A DNA stretch of 64,000 nucleotides from Orientallactaga sibirica (Eukaryota; Chordata; Mammalia; Rodentia; Dipodidae), in the NCBI GenBank assembly GCA_036365145.1, contig JAEOAD010000001.1, positions 106,579,001 to 106,643,000 on the forward strand, written 5' to 3'. Shown here piece after piece: positions 33,301-48,300 of this stretch (its first letter is position 1; every line of letters starts with the position of its first letter). The position numbers and the translations under genes were made by a program. The notes beneath the pieces are model-generated. The model saw only the letters and a program-made list of their open reading frames with translations, did not search any database and was not told the DNA's origin.

Positions 33301-36300
33301 AAATAAATAAATAATATATATATAAATTCAAATAATTAGAAACTACTTTTAAATATTTATTCTTGTAAGTAACTTGTAACTTCACGTATTTTTCAGGCCA
33401 TAAAGTGCTTAGTGGCAGGTGTTGTCCCGGCAAAGGGGGACTGGAGCAGTGACTGTATCACCACTGTCAAGTCGCTGTTAATGGAGCAGTACTGCTCTAT
33501 AAAGATCATTGACACCTTAGAGGAAGAGGTGGTGGCCTATGCTGTAGATGTTGTGCTACAAAGTTCAGGTATGAGCTAAGTGTGTTTCTCTCGTTAGTGT
33601 GTTGTTTAGTCTCCACCCATTCCTCAGAAAAGCAATAGAAACACGAAGGAAAGGGCAAGTCATTCAGGCTGTGACTGAAAATGAGGCCTTGGATTGGCAG
33701 TTTGTCAAAAATGTAGTAAAAATTCACAGGTTTAGACTTAATGGGATAGCTATATGCTCATACTTTTAAAATAGCCATTCCAGTATATACTTACAATTTC
33801 TACACTTAGGAGAAATTCTTGCTTTGTGGATTTGCTCATCCTTATCCCTAAGGGTTTTTTTTTTTTTTTTTTTTTTAGCCAGCCTCACAGAATACATTGT
33901 GTTAGTATGTTACGTTAGGGGAGTGGAAACACTGAAATCCTGTCCTTCTTTGTGCTCTATATCTGCTTAAAATGTGACTCCTTACACCGGGATTGCAAAT
34001 GACTATCAGTTTCTAAGGTGCTATCCTTCTGCTTTTAGGGACTGGATATCCTGGGTGACTTGGTAGAAAATGGAAAAAAAATAGTATAAAACCTATTTTT
34101 TGTTCTTTTGACATGTGTATTTTATGTTTTGATTCCGTTTTGGGGGATAATATCAGGGAATGTTGAAGTTTATGTCAATGTTGACCAGCCTGTTTCAACT
34201 ATACGTTCAGTCTGAGGAAAGTCGTGTGTGTCTTCAGTAGATTTCTTCTCATAAGCAGTGGCTAGGTTAATTATTCTTATGAAGTGATGACTGAATCTTC
34301 CATATTAGAATTTTCTTTGTCTTTTATTTTTCAAGGTAGGGTCTCACTCTAGCCCAGGCTGACCTGGAATTTACTATGTAGTTTCAGGGGCCTCAAACTC
34401 ATGGTGATCCTCCTACCTCTGCCTCCCAAGTGCTGGGATTGAAGGCGTGTGCCACCATGCCTTACAATATTAGAATTTTGTTTTTCCAGGTAGGGTCTCA
34501 CTCTAGCCCAGTCGACCTGGAATTCATTATGTAGTCTCACTGTGACCTCGAACTCAAAGCAGTCCACCTACCTCTGTATCCCAAGTGCTGGCATTAAAGG
34601 CATGGACCATCATGCCCAGCTTACATTAGAATTTTGAAAAGTCATTTCTTTGAATTTGTTGACTGTGAATTTTGTGTCAGTTTTTCAAAAAATTATTTAT
34701 TTATTTGAAAGAGAAAGAGGTAGTTGGAGAGAAAGAAAGGGTATACCAGGGTCCCTAGCCACTGCAAATGAACTCCAGACACTTACCCTCCTGTGCATCT
34801 GGTTTATGTGTGTCCTGGGGAATCAAACCCATATTCTTAGGCTTTGCAGACAAGTGCCTTAACTGCTAAGCTGTCTTCTCAGCTCTTGTTTTAATTTTTT
34901 TTTTTTTTTTTTTGGTTTTGCAAAGTAGGGTCTCACTCAGGTCCAGGCTGACCTGGAATTAACTATGTAGTCTCAGGGTGGCCTCGAACTCTCGGCGATC
35001 CTCCTATCTCTGCCTCCCGAGTGCTGGGATTAAAGGCGTGCGCCACCACACCCAGCTTCTTGTTTTAATTTTTAAAGCTGGGATATTTTGTCCATAGTAA
35101 CTATTATAGTAAAAACAAATACCCATGAATTAATAGTTATACTATCTAAATCGTGTGATTGAGTTATTTCTGATTTTTACTTTTCTTATCATGCTTTCTG
35201 TAGTAGCTCATGAAGATACACATACATGCATACCTATTAGTTTGGGAAGGTGTTCAAGGAAGGGTCTTGCTCTTGCCCAGGTTGACCTTAGTTCACTGTG
35301 TAATCTCAGGGCGGCCTTGAACTCACAGCAATCCTCCTGCCTCTGCCTCCTGAATATTGGGTTTAAAGGTGTGCACCACCACACCTGGCTGAGTTACATT
35401 TTCTTACCTTTTAGGAAAACTCCTAGACCACGTGCTTGTGGAAATGGGATATGGTGTGAAATCTGATGGACAGAATTCTAAGGAGCCAAGTATAGACCAA
35501 AGTGAGTATACAGGTTAGTATGGAATATTATAATGGCTTCCATTACAGAATTTTCCTTACTAAACCAAAAACAGCTTGCTTGCAGCCTTGTCGAGAATTA
35601 ATAGTAGGATGATAGCCATTATATAAACATTTAAAGGACATTTGGGGGATGTAAACTAGAATAGTTCACAAAAGGTCTGAGACATGTGCTAAGGGGTTAG
35701 ACTTGATTCTGAATCCATTGTAGGGATGGAAAAGTAAGAAGCACCTGGAGTGATGAGTCCAACTAGAGGAATAAATGGAAAATTGCTAACCTTCTGAAGA
35801 ATTTAAGACATCTGAAGAATCATTCTGTGACTCTACCACAGTCTTGAGCCTGTGCATCTGACTTACCCATGATACCATCTGATTAAGTCACGTTTACACT
35901 CTCATCGTGGGCCCAGAACCACAGGTGTTCCGGTGCTACCTGTGGAGCGCTCATGCTTGCTGCACTTACACACCTGCCCCTGGGAGTTTGCAGCCCCTGA
36001 CAGGCTCACTCACGGGGTGAATATCAATGGTTTCTCTAAGACTTAGGCCCTCTGGGAACACAGTCCATAGCCTTTTACTTAATCAGCTACCCCTCCCAAT
36101 TGCTTAGCAGCATGCAATGGATTTTTAGTATATACCTCAAGAAATCACAAGAACCATTGGTGGATCCTTTGGTGGATGCACACAGTTGAAAGAAACCATT
36201 GAGATGATTCTCTGCACATACTTACATGTTAAGAAGCAGATGCTAACATGCAGTGGTTTACCCCCAAACTCGGGGACTTAGGCCCCTTCACTCCTTTTTA

Positions 36301-39300
36301 GTTTTTCCACCAAATTATTCATCCTTTCCTATGAAACAACAGGATGGTGGTTCATTTTTTCTTGCTGTTGAGTTTTTTCTCTTATATTTAATTTTTCTAA
36401 AAGATGTAAAAATATTTTTGACTTTTAAGTCTCTCTCATTGGAGACCTAGTGTTTGGGGCCAGCTAGGGTTTCTGATATAATTTCAGGAATCTCTTGTAT
36501 TCTTGAATTCAATTCTTGAATTCTGAGAGAGGTCATTCCTAGGAAGCAAATTCCCTCTGCCTTCATAGGTAGTCATAGTTCCCTTGGTGTTAAAAGTCAG
36601 ACTACATAGATCCATGGTTAGATAGTAATATTATATTAAGAATTCTACAATCTATATCATCTGTTTGCTTATATTTGTAAGTTAAAACAATGAAATTGGC
36701 CTAGGTTTTAACCAAATAGTTCCTTAAAGCAGTAGTTTATCTTTGGGGATTCTGGTGTTTTGATGTCATAATGTCTCTTAAGTCTTGATCCTAAAAATAC
36801 ATCTCCTGAGAAGTTGGAGTTTGTTGGTTCTATACTTTAAATTTTTTTCTAACAGTTTTCTTACATTCCAGATTAATTTTCATGATGTTCAAAGTCCCTT
36901 CTTAAGGTTTTTAAGTCAGCTCTGCTTTTTTTTTTTTTTCTTAACACGTTACTTATATGGCTTGTTCCTTATTTGAACTGTTTAAAATCTTATTTTTTAA
37001 AAGTTGGTTTTTAATTAAATTTATTTTATCATAATAATTTTTTCTCATGGGATTTATCATCTCAATATTGAATGGGCTCTGCTGTGTTGTTTTTATTCTT
37101 CAAGATCATGTGATTCTGTTGATCTCAGAGACTTTTTAAAGATTTTATTATAGAACTTTCTAGTTAGATCTGAATTTTTTGATGCCACTGATTTTTTCCA
37201 AGACTATCCTAGTTTCTTGTGATAAAGACAATGGATTCTATTGTGTATATATTTAGGAAAAGACCATATGAGCTCTCACCTTCATCTTCTAGGAGCCTTG
37301 AATACTCATAGTTTCTCAAAATAATTCAAGTATGCCTGGTTTTATTATTTTTGTTTTGTTTTGTTTTGTTACTGTTTTTGTTTGATACCAAAATGAGTTT
37401 TTCTGTTTTGTGACAAGGTGATACTAAAGATGTGGAGAAAATGACAGCCGAGAACAGAATTGTTATAAACAGAAGTGCCCTGATCCCCAGAGTGCTAACC
37501 TTGAATGTGGGCGATGAGTTCTGTGGAGTGGTTGCCCACATCCAAACACCAGAGGACTTCTTTTGCCAACAACTACAAAGTGGCCGTGAGTCAGTTTTTT
37601 AGTTTGTTCTATCACTATAACACACTCCAAGAGACTCAGCATGCTTCCCTGAAGTCAAGGGTGTGTGCATACTATTGTCTAAGGTGTATCTTATCCACAG
37701 ACAAGCTGGCAGAGCTCCAGGCCTCCCTCAGTGAATACTGCAGTCAAGTGACTCCACGCTTGGATTTCTATCCAGCCATTGGGGACGTGTGCTGCGCTAA
37801 GTTCTCAGGTAAAGACAATATTGATGAGCGTTTTACTTACAGTTGAGTAAAACAATTGAAACAAAGTCTCTGTTTATACAGAATGGCTTATTTGAAGCAT
37901 GAGTTAAATGCATCAATAATGTTCTGACATATATCCAATTAAACCAGATTAAAGATTATGATTTGATAAGGTTAAAGGCAGAGAACCTGTGCCAAGGGGG
38001 TAAAGTAGTAAGATTCCTTACTAGTGGAGATAGGTACCAATGGTTTGAGTTCAAAATAAATATGTGATGATTAATCTTGTAAGCTTGACTGTAATTTGAA
38101 TCATCTAGGAGGTTGAGGTACATTGTGTTTGTGAGGACATTTCCAGAGAATTAACTAAAGGGGGCTTACAAAGGGGAAGGGAAGTAGTAATTACAATTAG
38201 TAGGCTAAAATAATGGGTATGTTTTAGGAAACCAAGGTTTTAGATAAGCAAAACTAGAAGTATTTAGTAAGCATATATTGTTGAGTAAAGCTTGATATTA
38301 AATTAGAATCTACAAATGACTGTCTTTAATTTGGGGAGCTTTTATCTTCATGGTGAATTATTTGAGATTCTTCCCTTCTTTTTCAGAGGACGATCAGTGG
38401 TACCGTGCCTCAGTTTTGGCCTATGCATCTGAAGACTCTGTCCTGGTTGGATATGTCGATTATGGAAACTTTGAAATTCTTAGTTTGACAAGACTTTGTC
38501 CCATAATTCCGAAGTTGTTGGAATTGCCAATGCAAGCCTTAAAGTGTGTCTTGGCAGGTATGGAGTTTCTATGGCCCCATGTGTTCTGAAAATATTAAAA
38601 CCTAAAGATGAAATTAGAAGCATGAACATTTCCTGAGGCAGGAAAAGCTGCTTTCAAAACAGTAAGAATAAAAATAAATAAATAAATAAATAAAAATAAA
38701 AATTAAAAAAAAACAGTAAGAATCTTATGATTGATTACATTATATATTAGAAGTTGCTATACATGTAATTTGTCCCACTAAAATCAGTATGCCAATTAAT
38801 TTTCTTCAGCTACCTTTATTTAGATATAACATTATTTCAAATAGTACCCAATTTTATTATGTATTAAAAATTGCTGTACACATAATTTGTCCCACCAAGA
38901 TCAGTATGTCAATAAATTTTCTTCAACCTTTATTTAGATATACCATTATTTCAAATAGTATCCAATACCAGTAATATATTTCCAAGAACAATATTCTTTT
39001 AATTCTCTTAACTGCATTTGCATCATATCAAAGATCACTGCCTTAGAGGTATGGTTCTGTTGTAAAATCCTTCCTTGGATTAAGCTCTCCCAGGTGGCAT
39101 GGGGTGTCTCTGAGTGTGGTACATGTGGTGCCTTGTTCTCCAGCAAAGGTTAAACCAGTTATGTGTCTTCAAAAATATCATGGGAGGACCTCTTTCATGC
39201 ATGTGTGCACCAGAAAACTATTTATTGATTATTCCATTAAATTTGTTTCATTAGCAGAGGCTGAACATTTTTTTGTAAATGGAACTGACTTAGGCTTGAC

Positions 39301-42300
39301 CTTTGAAGTGTTGGTTTATACATGCATTTCAGTGTTGATTTGTGCCCAAAACCTTTTCTATGTTAATCCAAAGAACCAGTATTTCTTCCTGGGTGGTTTC
39401 ATATGTTTTCTTCAACAGCTTTATCAAGGTATAACTTATATACTGTAAAAGTCACTGTTTTACTTGTAAAATTCAGTAATGTTCAGTAAATTTTTAATTC
39501 ACATTTTGTAACAATAGAAGTAGGATTTTTAAACATATAATTATAGAAGCCCTTTATAGGCTTTTAAAATTATGTCTTCATTTTCATGTTTATAAAATTC
39601 TTCTGCTCAAGTGGGACTTTTTAGTTCTAGTGTTTGACATAGATTTAACTTTGTGGAAACCGAGTTAATGTCAAAATGCTTATTTTAGTAATTATTTTGA
39701 CATTCTTTTAAAAACCTATTAGGAGTAAAGCCATCATTAGGAATTTGGACTCCAGAAGCTATCTGTCTCATGAAGAAGACTGTACAAAATAAAATGGTCA
39801 TGGTGAAAGTGGTGGACAGACTGGAAAATAGCTCCTTGGTAGAACTCATGGACAAATCGCTAGTACCCAATGTCAGCATTGCTAACATTCTCATAGATGC
39901 AGGCTTTGCCATGGAAAAGGAGATTGTGACAGACAAAACTAGGGATATGAAAAAAGCCATCAGTAAGTAAAGTGTTTACCAAATAATGTCTGTGCTAGAG
40001 TCTGAATGGTTCTGTAAGTGTGTGGTGTTAGAGTACTTTTCCACCTTCTTTTTTAAAATTTTATTTATTATTTATTTGAGAGAGTGATATATACAGAAAT
40101 AGGCAGGTAGAGAGAGAGAGAGCAAGAGAATGGGTGTGCCAGGGCTTCTAGCCACTGCAAACGAACTGCAGATGCATGCGCCCCCTTGTGTATCTGGCTT
40201 GCGTGGGTGCTGGAGAATTGAGCCTTGAACTGGGGTCCTTAGGCTTCACAGACAAGCATTTAATCCCTAAACCATCTCTCTAACCCATTTTCCATCTTCT
40301 TAATCAAGAAACTGTATAAATACATTTAAGGGGGGGAGAGGGAGTGTGTATGTGAAAACTGAGGTTTTTGTTGATAGTTTTCTGTGTCTTTAGCAGTTGA
40401 AAATGAATGTGAAATGTGAATGTGGAATTCCCTGAGGTGATATGTTCATTAGTCATAAAACGGAGTTGTAAGACTTTGCTGTAAAGTCACTCCAAACCTC
40501 AGTGGAAACTGAACTCTTTAGAAGAAGATTCTTCTGCAGCCACCCCATAACAGCATGTCCCTACCCACATTCTGTCCTTTCTGCTTAATTATTTTCACAG
40601 TTCCCTTGGCCATAGAAGGAAGAGTGGAGCCTTTGGAGTGGACGTGGGTTGAGCCAGCTGTTGACGAGACAGTGGATGTTACTGTCTGCATGATGTACAG
40701 TCCTGGGGACTTTTACTGTCATGTTGTCAAGGAGGATGGTAAGTTGACTCTTCTCATTTATTTCTTTTTATAAATATATTGACATGTAACTTGATGTGAG
40801 TTGGTAAGTGAGTGATCACTACGCCTTCTAAGAAGGGCCAACTGGGGATTTGTATTTCCAAGGAATATTTGGTTATCATTGGTTTTTATTCTGTCTTAAG
40901 CCATTATTTCTGCTCTGAGCCACTTCTCTTTATGTTAACTAGTTTAGATTTCATAGAATATATCCTAAATTCAATATTGGAAATTAAATGTAATTGTTGA
41001 CCTAAGATCAACAGACTTGGAGTCATTCTCAGTGTGAAGAAATAAAACATTACTTCCAGTATCCCAGACATTTCTTGCATGTCTCTTACCATGATCCCTT
41101 TGCTCTCCTGAAGAAAAAAAACACTGTGCCACCTTCTGATTGTGTAGATGAGTTTTTCCATAAATGAAATCATAAAGTGTGTTTTTCTTTACCTTATTGC
41201 TGTTTTCACATTGTGATATTGTTATTTGTAGTTATATCTTGTTGTCTTGCTGCATAATGTTCCATTGTGTGTGTGCACTGCAATTTCTTACTCCTTTCCA
41301 CCATGGGACCCTTCCTTAAACTGGGTCATGTTCCCAGTTTAAGGTTATGAATGATGATGGTGCATGCATTCTTGTGAAATTTGGCAACCATGCACTTCTC
41401 TTGAGTGTATTCCTTGGAAGTAACTCTAGGTTGCAAAGACAAGGCATACTTTGAGCTTTGATCAGTGAATGCCAGCTCCCAAAGGGAATGCAACCATTGT
41501 CACTTTGAGATTGCTAGTCACTCCACATTCTCCCACTGTATTTTCTTCCTCATTTGAATAGTGCTGGTGAGCATTGTTGGTTCTAACTTTCCTAAATCTT
41601 GGTTGTCCTGTCAAATGAGACGTGTGTCAAACTAGGTGACTTAGTCCTTAACAGACTTCCAGGTTGTGAGATTGATCATTCCTTCATTCAGATGAGCCAC
41701 TGATTCATGTAAGATAAAACGTGAAATTTTGACTTTTCTTTTTATTTGTTTTCAGAGTTCATATATCCTACATATATGTCCAACAGTATTATGTGCAATA
41801 TATACAAAGTTAAAATGTTAAAGAAGAATATAAAATGAAAACTCGCAGTTCCTCTTCTCAATTGTCTATTTCAGTAATAGCCTGTAAATATGTTTGTATA
41901 GATACTTGTTCCGTTGTATATATCTTTAAATGATAAAACATGAAACTAATTTCTGTTCTTTTTACTTTTAAATAGTGTGGGTGTAAATTCATATATTTTC
42001 TTTTTAATACATTTTAAAATTTCAGATTTACAGAGAATTTGCAGGGATGGTGTGGAGAGTTCCTATATACCTCTCCCCTGAATAGGAGAGCAGGGAAGAT
42101 AATCATGGAACATATGTTACAACTAGGAGACTAGTAAAGATATGATTGGATTTTTCTCAGATTTTATGCTAATAACCTCTTCCTATTCTGGGGTCCAGTC
42201 AAGCACACCACATGGCTGTATAGACTCTGTTCCATACGTTTTCATGGCTCATGGTGTCGATTTAATCTAGTTTAATAGTGAAATGTAAAAACAGAAATAC

Positions 42301-45300
42301 TGTTTCTAACTTTTATTACTGAACGTCTTTGTATTCTGTGATTTTTCTCTGAGAGTATGCTCTTAGAACAAGTTTCTAAGTTACAATCATTAGGTTAGTG
42401 TGTGTGTCTCCTTGTACAGATTAGCCAGGCGAACCCCACACAGTGCATGAGAGTCTTGTTCCACTTCATTTCCCATAGTGTGTCCTTATACATACTTTGG
42501 CTAATTGAAAAGTTGAAATTCCAGCTCATTATGATTAAGTTTCCATTTCCATTTTTGCACAGTTCCTAGGCATTTGCTTTTCTTTTACTTGTCTGTGGCT
42601 CCACTCCCTTTCTCTTACCCCTAAGGGCTGTCTGTTACTGTTGCATGGCTCATGCTCCACACCGTCGGCTTTGCCACATGGCTACTGTAAGGGATTTTGG
42701 CTACCTGATTCTGTAGTCCTCTGCTGTGTGTCTCAGCCATTTCTTCCTTTTTAAATGATCTCTTCTTCCTGCCAAAGGCACTGTACTTCAGATTTCTTTG
42801 TGAAAACTCCGACTATGTCCTTCACTTAGTAATTGTGTTTACCTTTTCAAGACAGCATTCATTAAGATTCTTAGGGATTTAAATGGTGTTTCCTGTCTAT
42901 GCTCGAAGCCTACCCATGGTGAGGCTCTTCTTGTGTCTCTGTGACCAGGAAGTCATTGGTTTGGTGTTTACTGGGAGTATTAACTAGTGTCTTACTGGCA
43001 TAATAATTTTTGGGTAAGGAAAAGTATCTGTTGTATTTAACAGTTGTTTTTGGATATATCTGAGATTTTTGTGTTTTCTAACTTTAAAAGAAAAACTATG
43101 TTCAGTATTTTTTAATGCTCAGTGCCCTATGTGTGTTGTATTTCCAGCTTTAATGAAGCTTAATGATTTGAATAAATCTTTAACAGAATATTGCCAGCAG
43201 AAGTTGCCTAATGGTTTTAAGGCAGAAATAGGGCAACCTTGTTGTGCTTTCTTTGCAGGTAAGTTTCAGCTGGTGTCCTTGACATCTTGGTTATTGTTCT
43301 TGTTGCTGTGACTAAAATACCTTACAAGAAACAACTTAAAGAACAAAAGATTTATATTGCCTTACCATTTGAGGTTTCAGTTCATCATGGTGGGGGAGAC
43401 ATCACAAGGAGCATGAACATCTAGTTATATTTAATCCACAGTCAGGAATCATTGACTGATGAATACTGATGTTTTTCTGTCTCTCCCCCTTTTATTCAAT
43501 CCTATATCCCAGCCCGTAGAATGGTACCACCCACAAGTAAAGTGGGTCAGTTAGCGGAGTCTAGAAACTCCCATATAGATATGCCTAGAGATTTGTCTCT
43601 TAGGTGATTCTAGATCTGGTCAATAACAATATTAGCCATCATCACATTCCACTTTTTTCAGTGGACATTTTCTTCCCTATAGTTTAGCACAGATTTTTCA
43701 TGGTCAAAATTAAATCAATGCTTCAAATGCCATGGCTTCCCCTTTTGTAACAAGGAGTTTACAAGTGCTACATTCTTGCCTTAATTCTGTTAAGCATTAT
43801 TTTAATGATCTTCACATTTTTGAAAATAATATAGATAGTAGAAAAATTGTATGTGTTAGTGTTATTTCTCCTGGTCACCCTATACATCTTAATTAAAAAA
43901 AAATTAATGAAAGATATTTGCAAGAGTTGAAAGATTTTTTTTTTTTTTTTTTTGGTTTTTCGAGGTAGGGTCTCACTCTGGTCCAGGCTGACCTGAAATT
44001 AAGTATGTAGTCTCAGAGTGTCCTTGAACTCATGGCGACCCTCCTACCTCTGCCTCCCAAGTGCTGGGATTAAAGGCGTGAGCCACCATGCCCGGCTAGT
44101 TGAAAGAATTTTTTGTCTTTTATAGTATTTTACCAAGTAAAATACTTGGAGCCACTAGTAGTAAGAGTACTGTTTATTGTATCAGAGTAAGAGTACTTGT
44201 TTATTATGTCAGTTATGGATGAAATCTTTGGTTTCTATCAGATGTGATGTACAGTAGTTTAAAATTTTTGGAGATAACTCTAAAACATGGATCTCAAGAA
44301 GTCAATATATGGATTTTTGAAGGAAAAACTAAAGGAGAAGCAAGCAAATTTCTTAGCTCTATTATATGAAGATGTTTTTCTCTAAGATAAAAATTCAGGG
44401 TGCTGGAGAGATGACTCAGTGGTTAAAGCACTTTCCTGGAAAGCCTAAGGGCCCAGGTTTGATTCACTAGTACCCATATAAAGCCAGATGCACAAGGTAG
44501 TGCATGTGTCTGAGTTTGCAGGAGGCCTTAATGTGCCAATTCTCTTTCCCTCCCCCCCATTCATGAATAAATTTATATTTTTAAAAAAATTCAAATGGCA
44601 AAGGAAGGAAAATGTTTCATTTTTCAAACTTTGTGTTAAATTCAGGTGATCGGAATTGGTATCGTGCTTTAGTCAAGGAAATCCTACCAAGTGGAAATGT
44701 TAAAGTACAGTTTGTGGATTATGGAAACGTTGAAGAAGTTACTATTGACAAACTTCAGATGATATCTTCAATGTTTCTGAAACTCCCATTTCAAGGGATA
44801 CAGTGCTGGTTAGTAGGTATGATACTGAACAAGAAGTTTGCTCAACTCTTTCTGATAATTACATTGTATCACTTGTTAAGTACTGGTATATATCATGGTG
44901 ACATTTTATGTGGGCTGGAAGATCCTACTTAGAAGATCCTTAGAAATTAAGATTTTTTTTTTTTGCCAACATATCCAGTGTTGATGTGCAAGAAGCTGCT
45001 TTTCTCCAGTGAGGGGAATGAAAACTGACAGGACCCTGTTGCAGGCCTGTTCCAGAGCTTCAAGTGTTTGTGTCTTCCATCTTAGCAATTTATGCCTAGT
45101 AATTTATCTCAAGGCCCTATTTGGAAGTGGCACAAGGAAATTCATGTGCTGTGGTTATTAATAACAAGTCACTAACATAGACAGCAGTAGAGTATTGGTT
45201 ACATCATGGATCATAAGTGAATCTATTTTGAAGGGTTGTTGTGTGGATTAACGTCAGGACAAGGTCTAAGACTGATGTTCTATTTACATGTTTACTGTCA

Positions 45301-48300
45301 TCATGCTATTAAAATAATGTTAAAAATATGCCATAGATAGGAAGAATTGCTTGTGAAAAAGCAAGTTACAAAAGAGATGACATTATAATATAGCCTCCTG
45401 GCTGGGACATGGTTACACAAATTATTTGAACTTTCAGTGCTTCCATTTTCCCATTTGGGAAAGTATAATACCTTCTTCAGAATTGCTATGAATAAACAAG
45501 ATGAAAGTACAAAGAACTTAACAGTGCTTTGCATTATACTTGTAAATGTTGGAATATAAAATTTTCTTCCATGTTTTGTTTTGTTGAGACATGGTTTCAT
45601 GTAGTCCAGGTTTATGTGGAACTAGTGACCCTCCTGCCTCAGCCTCCTTGCTGTTGGAATTACAAGCATGTGTCACAGTGTTTGACAAGAATTTCTAAGG
45701 AGAGAGTGTTTGTAAATGCATATGTATATGTCCGTATGTAAAAGGTAGCAACTTGGCACAAGGGCATGATCCTGTAGTGTCAGCTGTTCAGGAGGTTGAA
45801 GCAGAAGGTTCACTTGAACCCAGGAATTGGAGCCCAGCTTGAGCATCATAGCAAGATGTGGATGCCAAACCATTACTGATGGTCATGTTGGGAAGCACAG
45901 AGGTTTTCCACATTCCTCTTGCCCACCTGGTCCTTCTTTGTATCCAGGGGGTAGTTTCAGATGGTTCTTCATGGTCATGTTTCAGCCATGTGCTAACAGG
46001 TGACCCTCAGACCAGCACCATCAGCCCTGGGAACTTGTTTTCAAAATGCACTCTTAATCTTACCCACAAACCTAAATTAGGAACTCTGGGGTGAGGCTCA
46101 GAAACCTATGTTTTAATATGGCCTGAAGTGATTCATATGGACATTCAACGTTGAAAATCACATCTCAGAAAATAAGGGTAAAATCCAGTGACACCAAGTT
46201 ACTCAGTTACTCAGGAGGCTGAGGTGAGAGGATGACTTGAGCCCAAGAGTCCAAGGCAGGCCTGGGCAAGATAAGATAGGGTCTCCTTTAAAAAAAAAAG
46301 TGTACACTAAAATTACCCAAGGAAGAAGTACCTTCTTTTTTTCATATGCATGTGTGTGTGTGCAGGTACATATGTGTGCCAGTTGCACATATGTGCATGT
46401 AACCCTTTGTATATGAGAGAGTGAGAAAGAGAAAGAGAGGGTTTCTCATGGGCCTGAAACTTGCCAATAAGGATAGACTGCCTCTCCAGAGCTGGGATTA
46501 TTACTGTACCCAGCATTTTCTGGGGATCAGATTCAGGTTCTCATGCTTGAGGCAAATACTTTACTATGAGCTACCTTCCTTGCTCCCAGTAGGAAGAAGT
46601 ACTTTGAAATAAGATTTTGAAATAGCCATTTGAAAACTCTCCACATCTTCTCATTGGTAACTTGTCACTGCATATACTGAACCTGCTGGAGGTTCTATTG
46701 TTTATTCCTGTTTTCACTATTGGAAAATGCCAGGTAACATGTTAGCAGGGAAAGTAAAGAAAGATCCTGACCTTCCTTAAAAGCACTAGAATGGATGCAT
46801 TTCCTGTAACTCTGATATGGAGGATGTAAATCATGGTTTGTATCTTTTTAAACTATAATTGAGAATAGCAAAGAATTACTGGAAATGTTGAACTGAATGG
46901 CAAAGACCTAGTCCTGCATACTGTTGAGGCAAAAATTCGCCTTCTTTGTAGTATTTTTTTTCATTCTTCTGTTTTTATTTTCTAGATATTCAGCCTGTAG
47001 ACAAACATTGGACCACAGAAGCCATTGAAAGATTTCAGACATGTGTTGTGGGCATTAAACTCCAAGCCAGAGTGGTTGAAATCACTGAAAAGGGGTTAGG
47101 AATTGAACTCACTGATCTTTCCACTCCCTATCCAAAAATAATTAGTGATGTTCTCATCAGTGAACATCTGGCTTTAAAAACTGGTTCACCACGCAAGCAC
47201 TTGCCAAACAGCAGACCTGTTCACTTATATAAGCAAAATGAAACCCAGGAGCGGCAAGGTAACACTTGTAAACCATTTGTTATTTAAATTTGTGATAGTT
47301 TGCTTTTAAAATTTTAGTGTAAAAAATCAGAGGCTTCACTTTGAAATTTTCATGCATTTATATCAGCATACTTTGCTTGCTTATTTATTTATTTATTTAT
47401 TCATTTATTTATTTAAAAGAGCTCGAGGGAAAGGGGCAGAGAGAGGGAGAGAATGGGCATGCCAGGGCCTGATCTCCAGATGCATGCACCACCTTGTGCA
47501 TCTGGCTTATGTGAGTCCTGAGGAATTGAACCAAGGTCCTTTGGCTTTGCAGGCAAACACCTTAACTGCTAAGCCATCTCTCCAGCCTCCTCTACTTTGC
47601 TCTTAATTGCCCCTATTGTCCTCTTCCATCTCTTCCCCCCTTGTTGGTCCCTTTCTCCGTATAGATTAGTCCCTCTTCTTATTCTCATGTATATGTATGC
47701 ATATAGTTAAATATAGATCCTGCATTTGAGAGAAAATATAATATTTTGTCATTTTCCCCTTTTACTACCCTCTCATGTTTTGTCTTCCTTTAGATTTCTT
47801 CCTCTATCCCCATACTCCCCCTGCTTTCATGTCCTTGTATGTATGTATATATACTTGTATATTTGAACCTAAATTATATATATGAGAGAAAACATACTTG
47901 TCTTTCTGAGTCTGGTGTATTTTACTTAAAATGATCTCCAGTTCCACCCTTGTTCTGAAAATGATATAATTTCATTTTTCTTCATAGCTGAATAAAATCC
48001 ATCATGTATATATTATCACATTTTCTTTATTCATCTTTTGATGGCTATCTAGATTTCTTCCATATTTTGTCTATTGTGATCACCTAAGTTATTTCATAAC
48101 TTAGTTTTTATGGATAGTGTCTAGTGTACTAGTGTCTATGATATGTTGATTTGGACTCCTTTTGGTAAATAACCAGGAATGGTTTAGGTAGGTCATATAT
48201 GGTAATTCTGTTCATAGTTTTTGTGAGGGATCTCCATACTGATTCCCATAATGGTGGCACCAGTTTTCATTTAGGTAGCAATGCATGAGGATTCCTCTTT

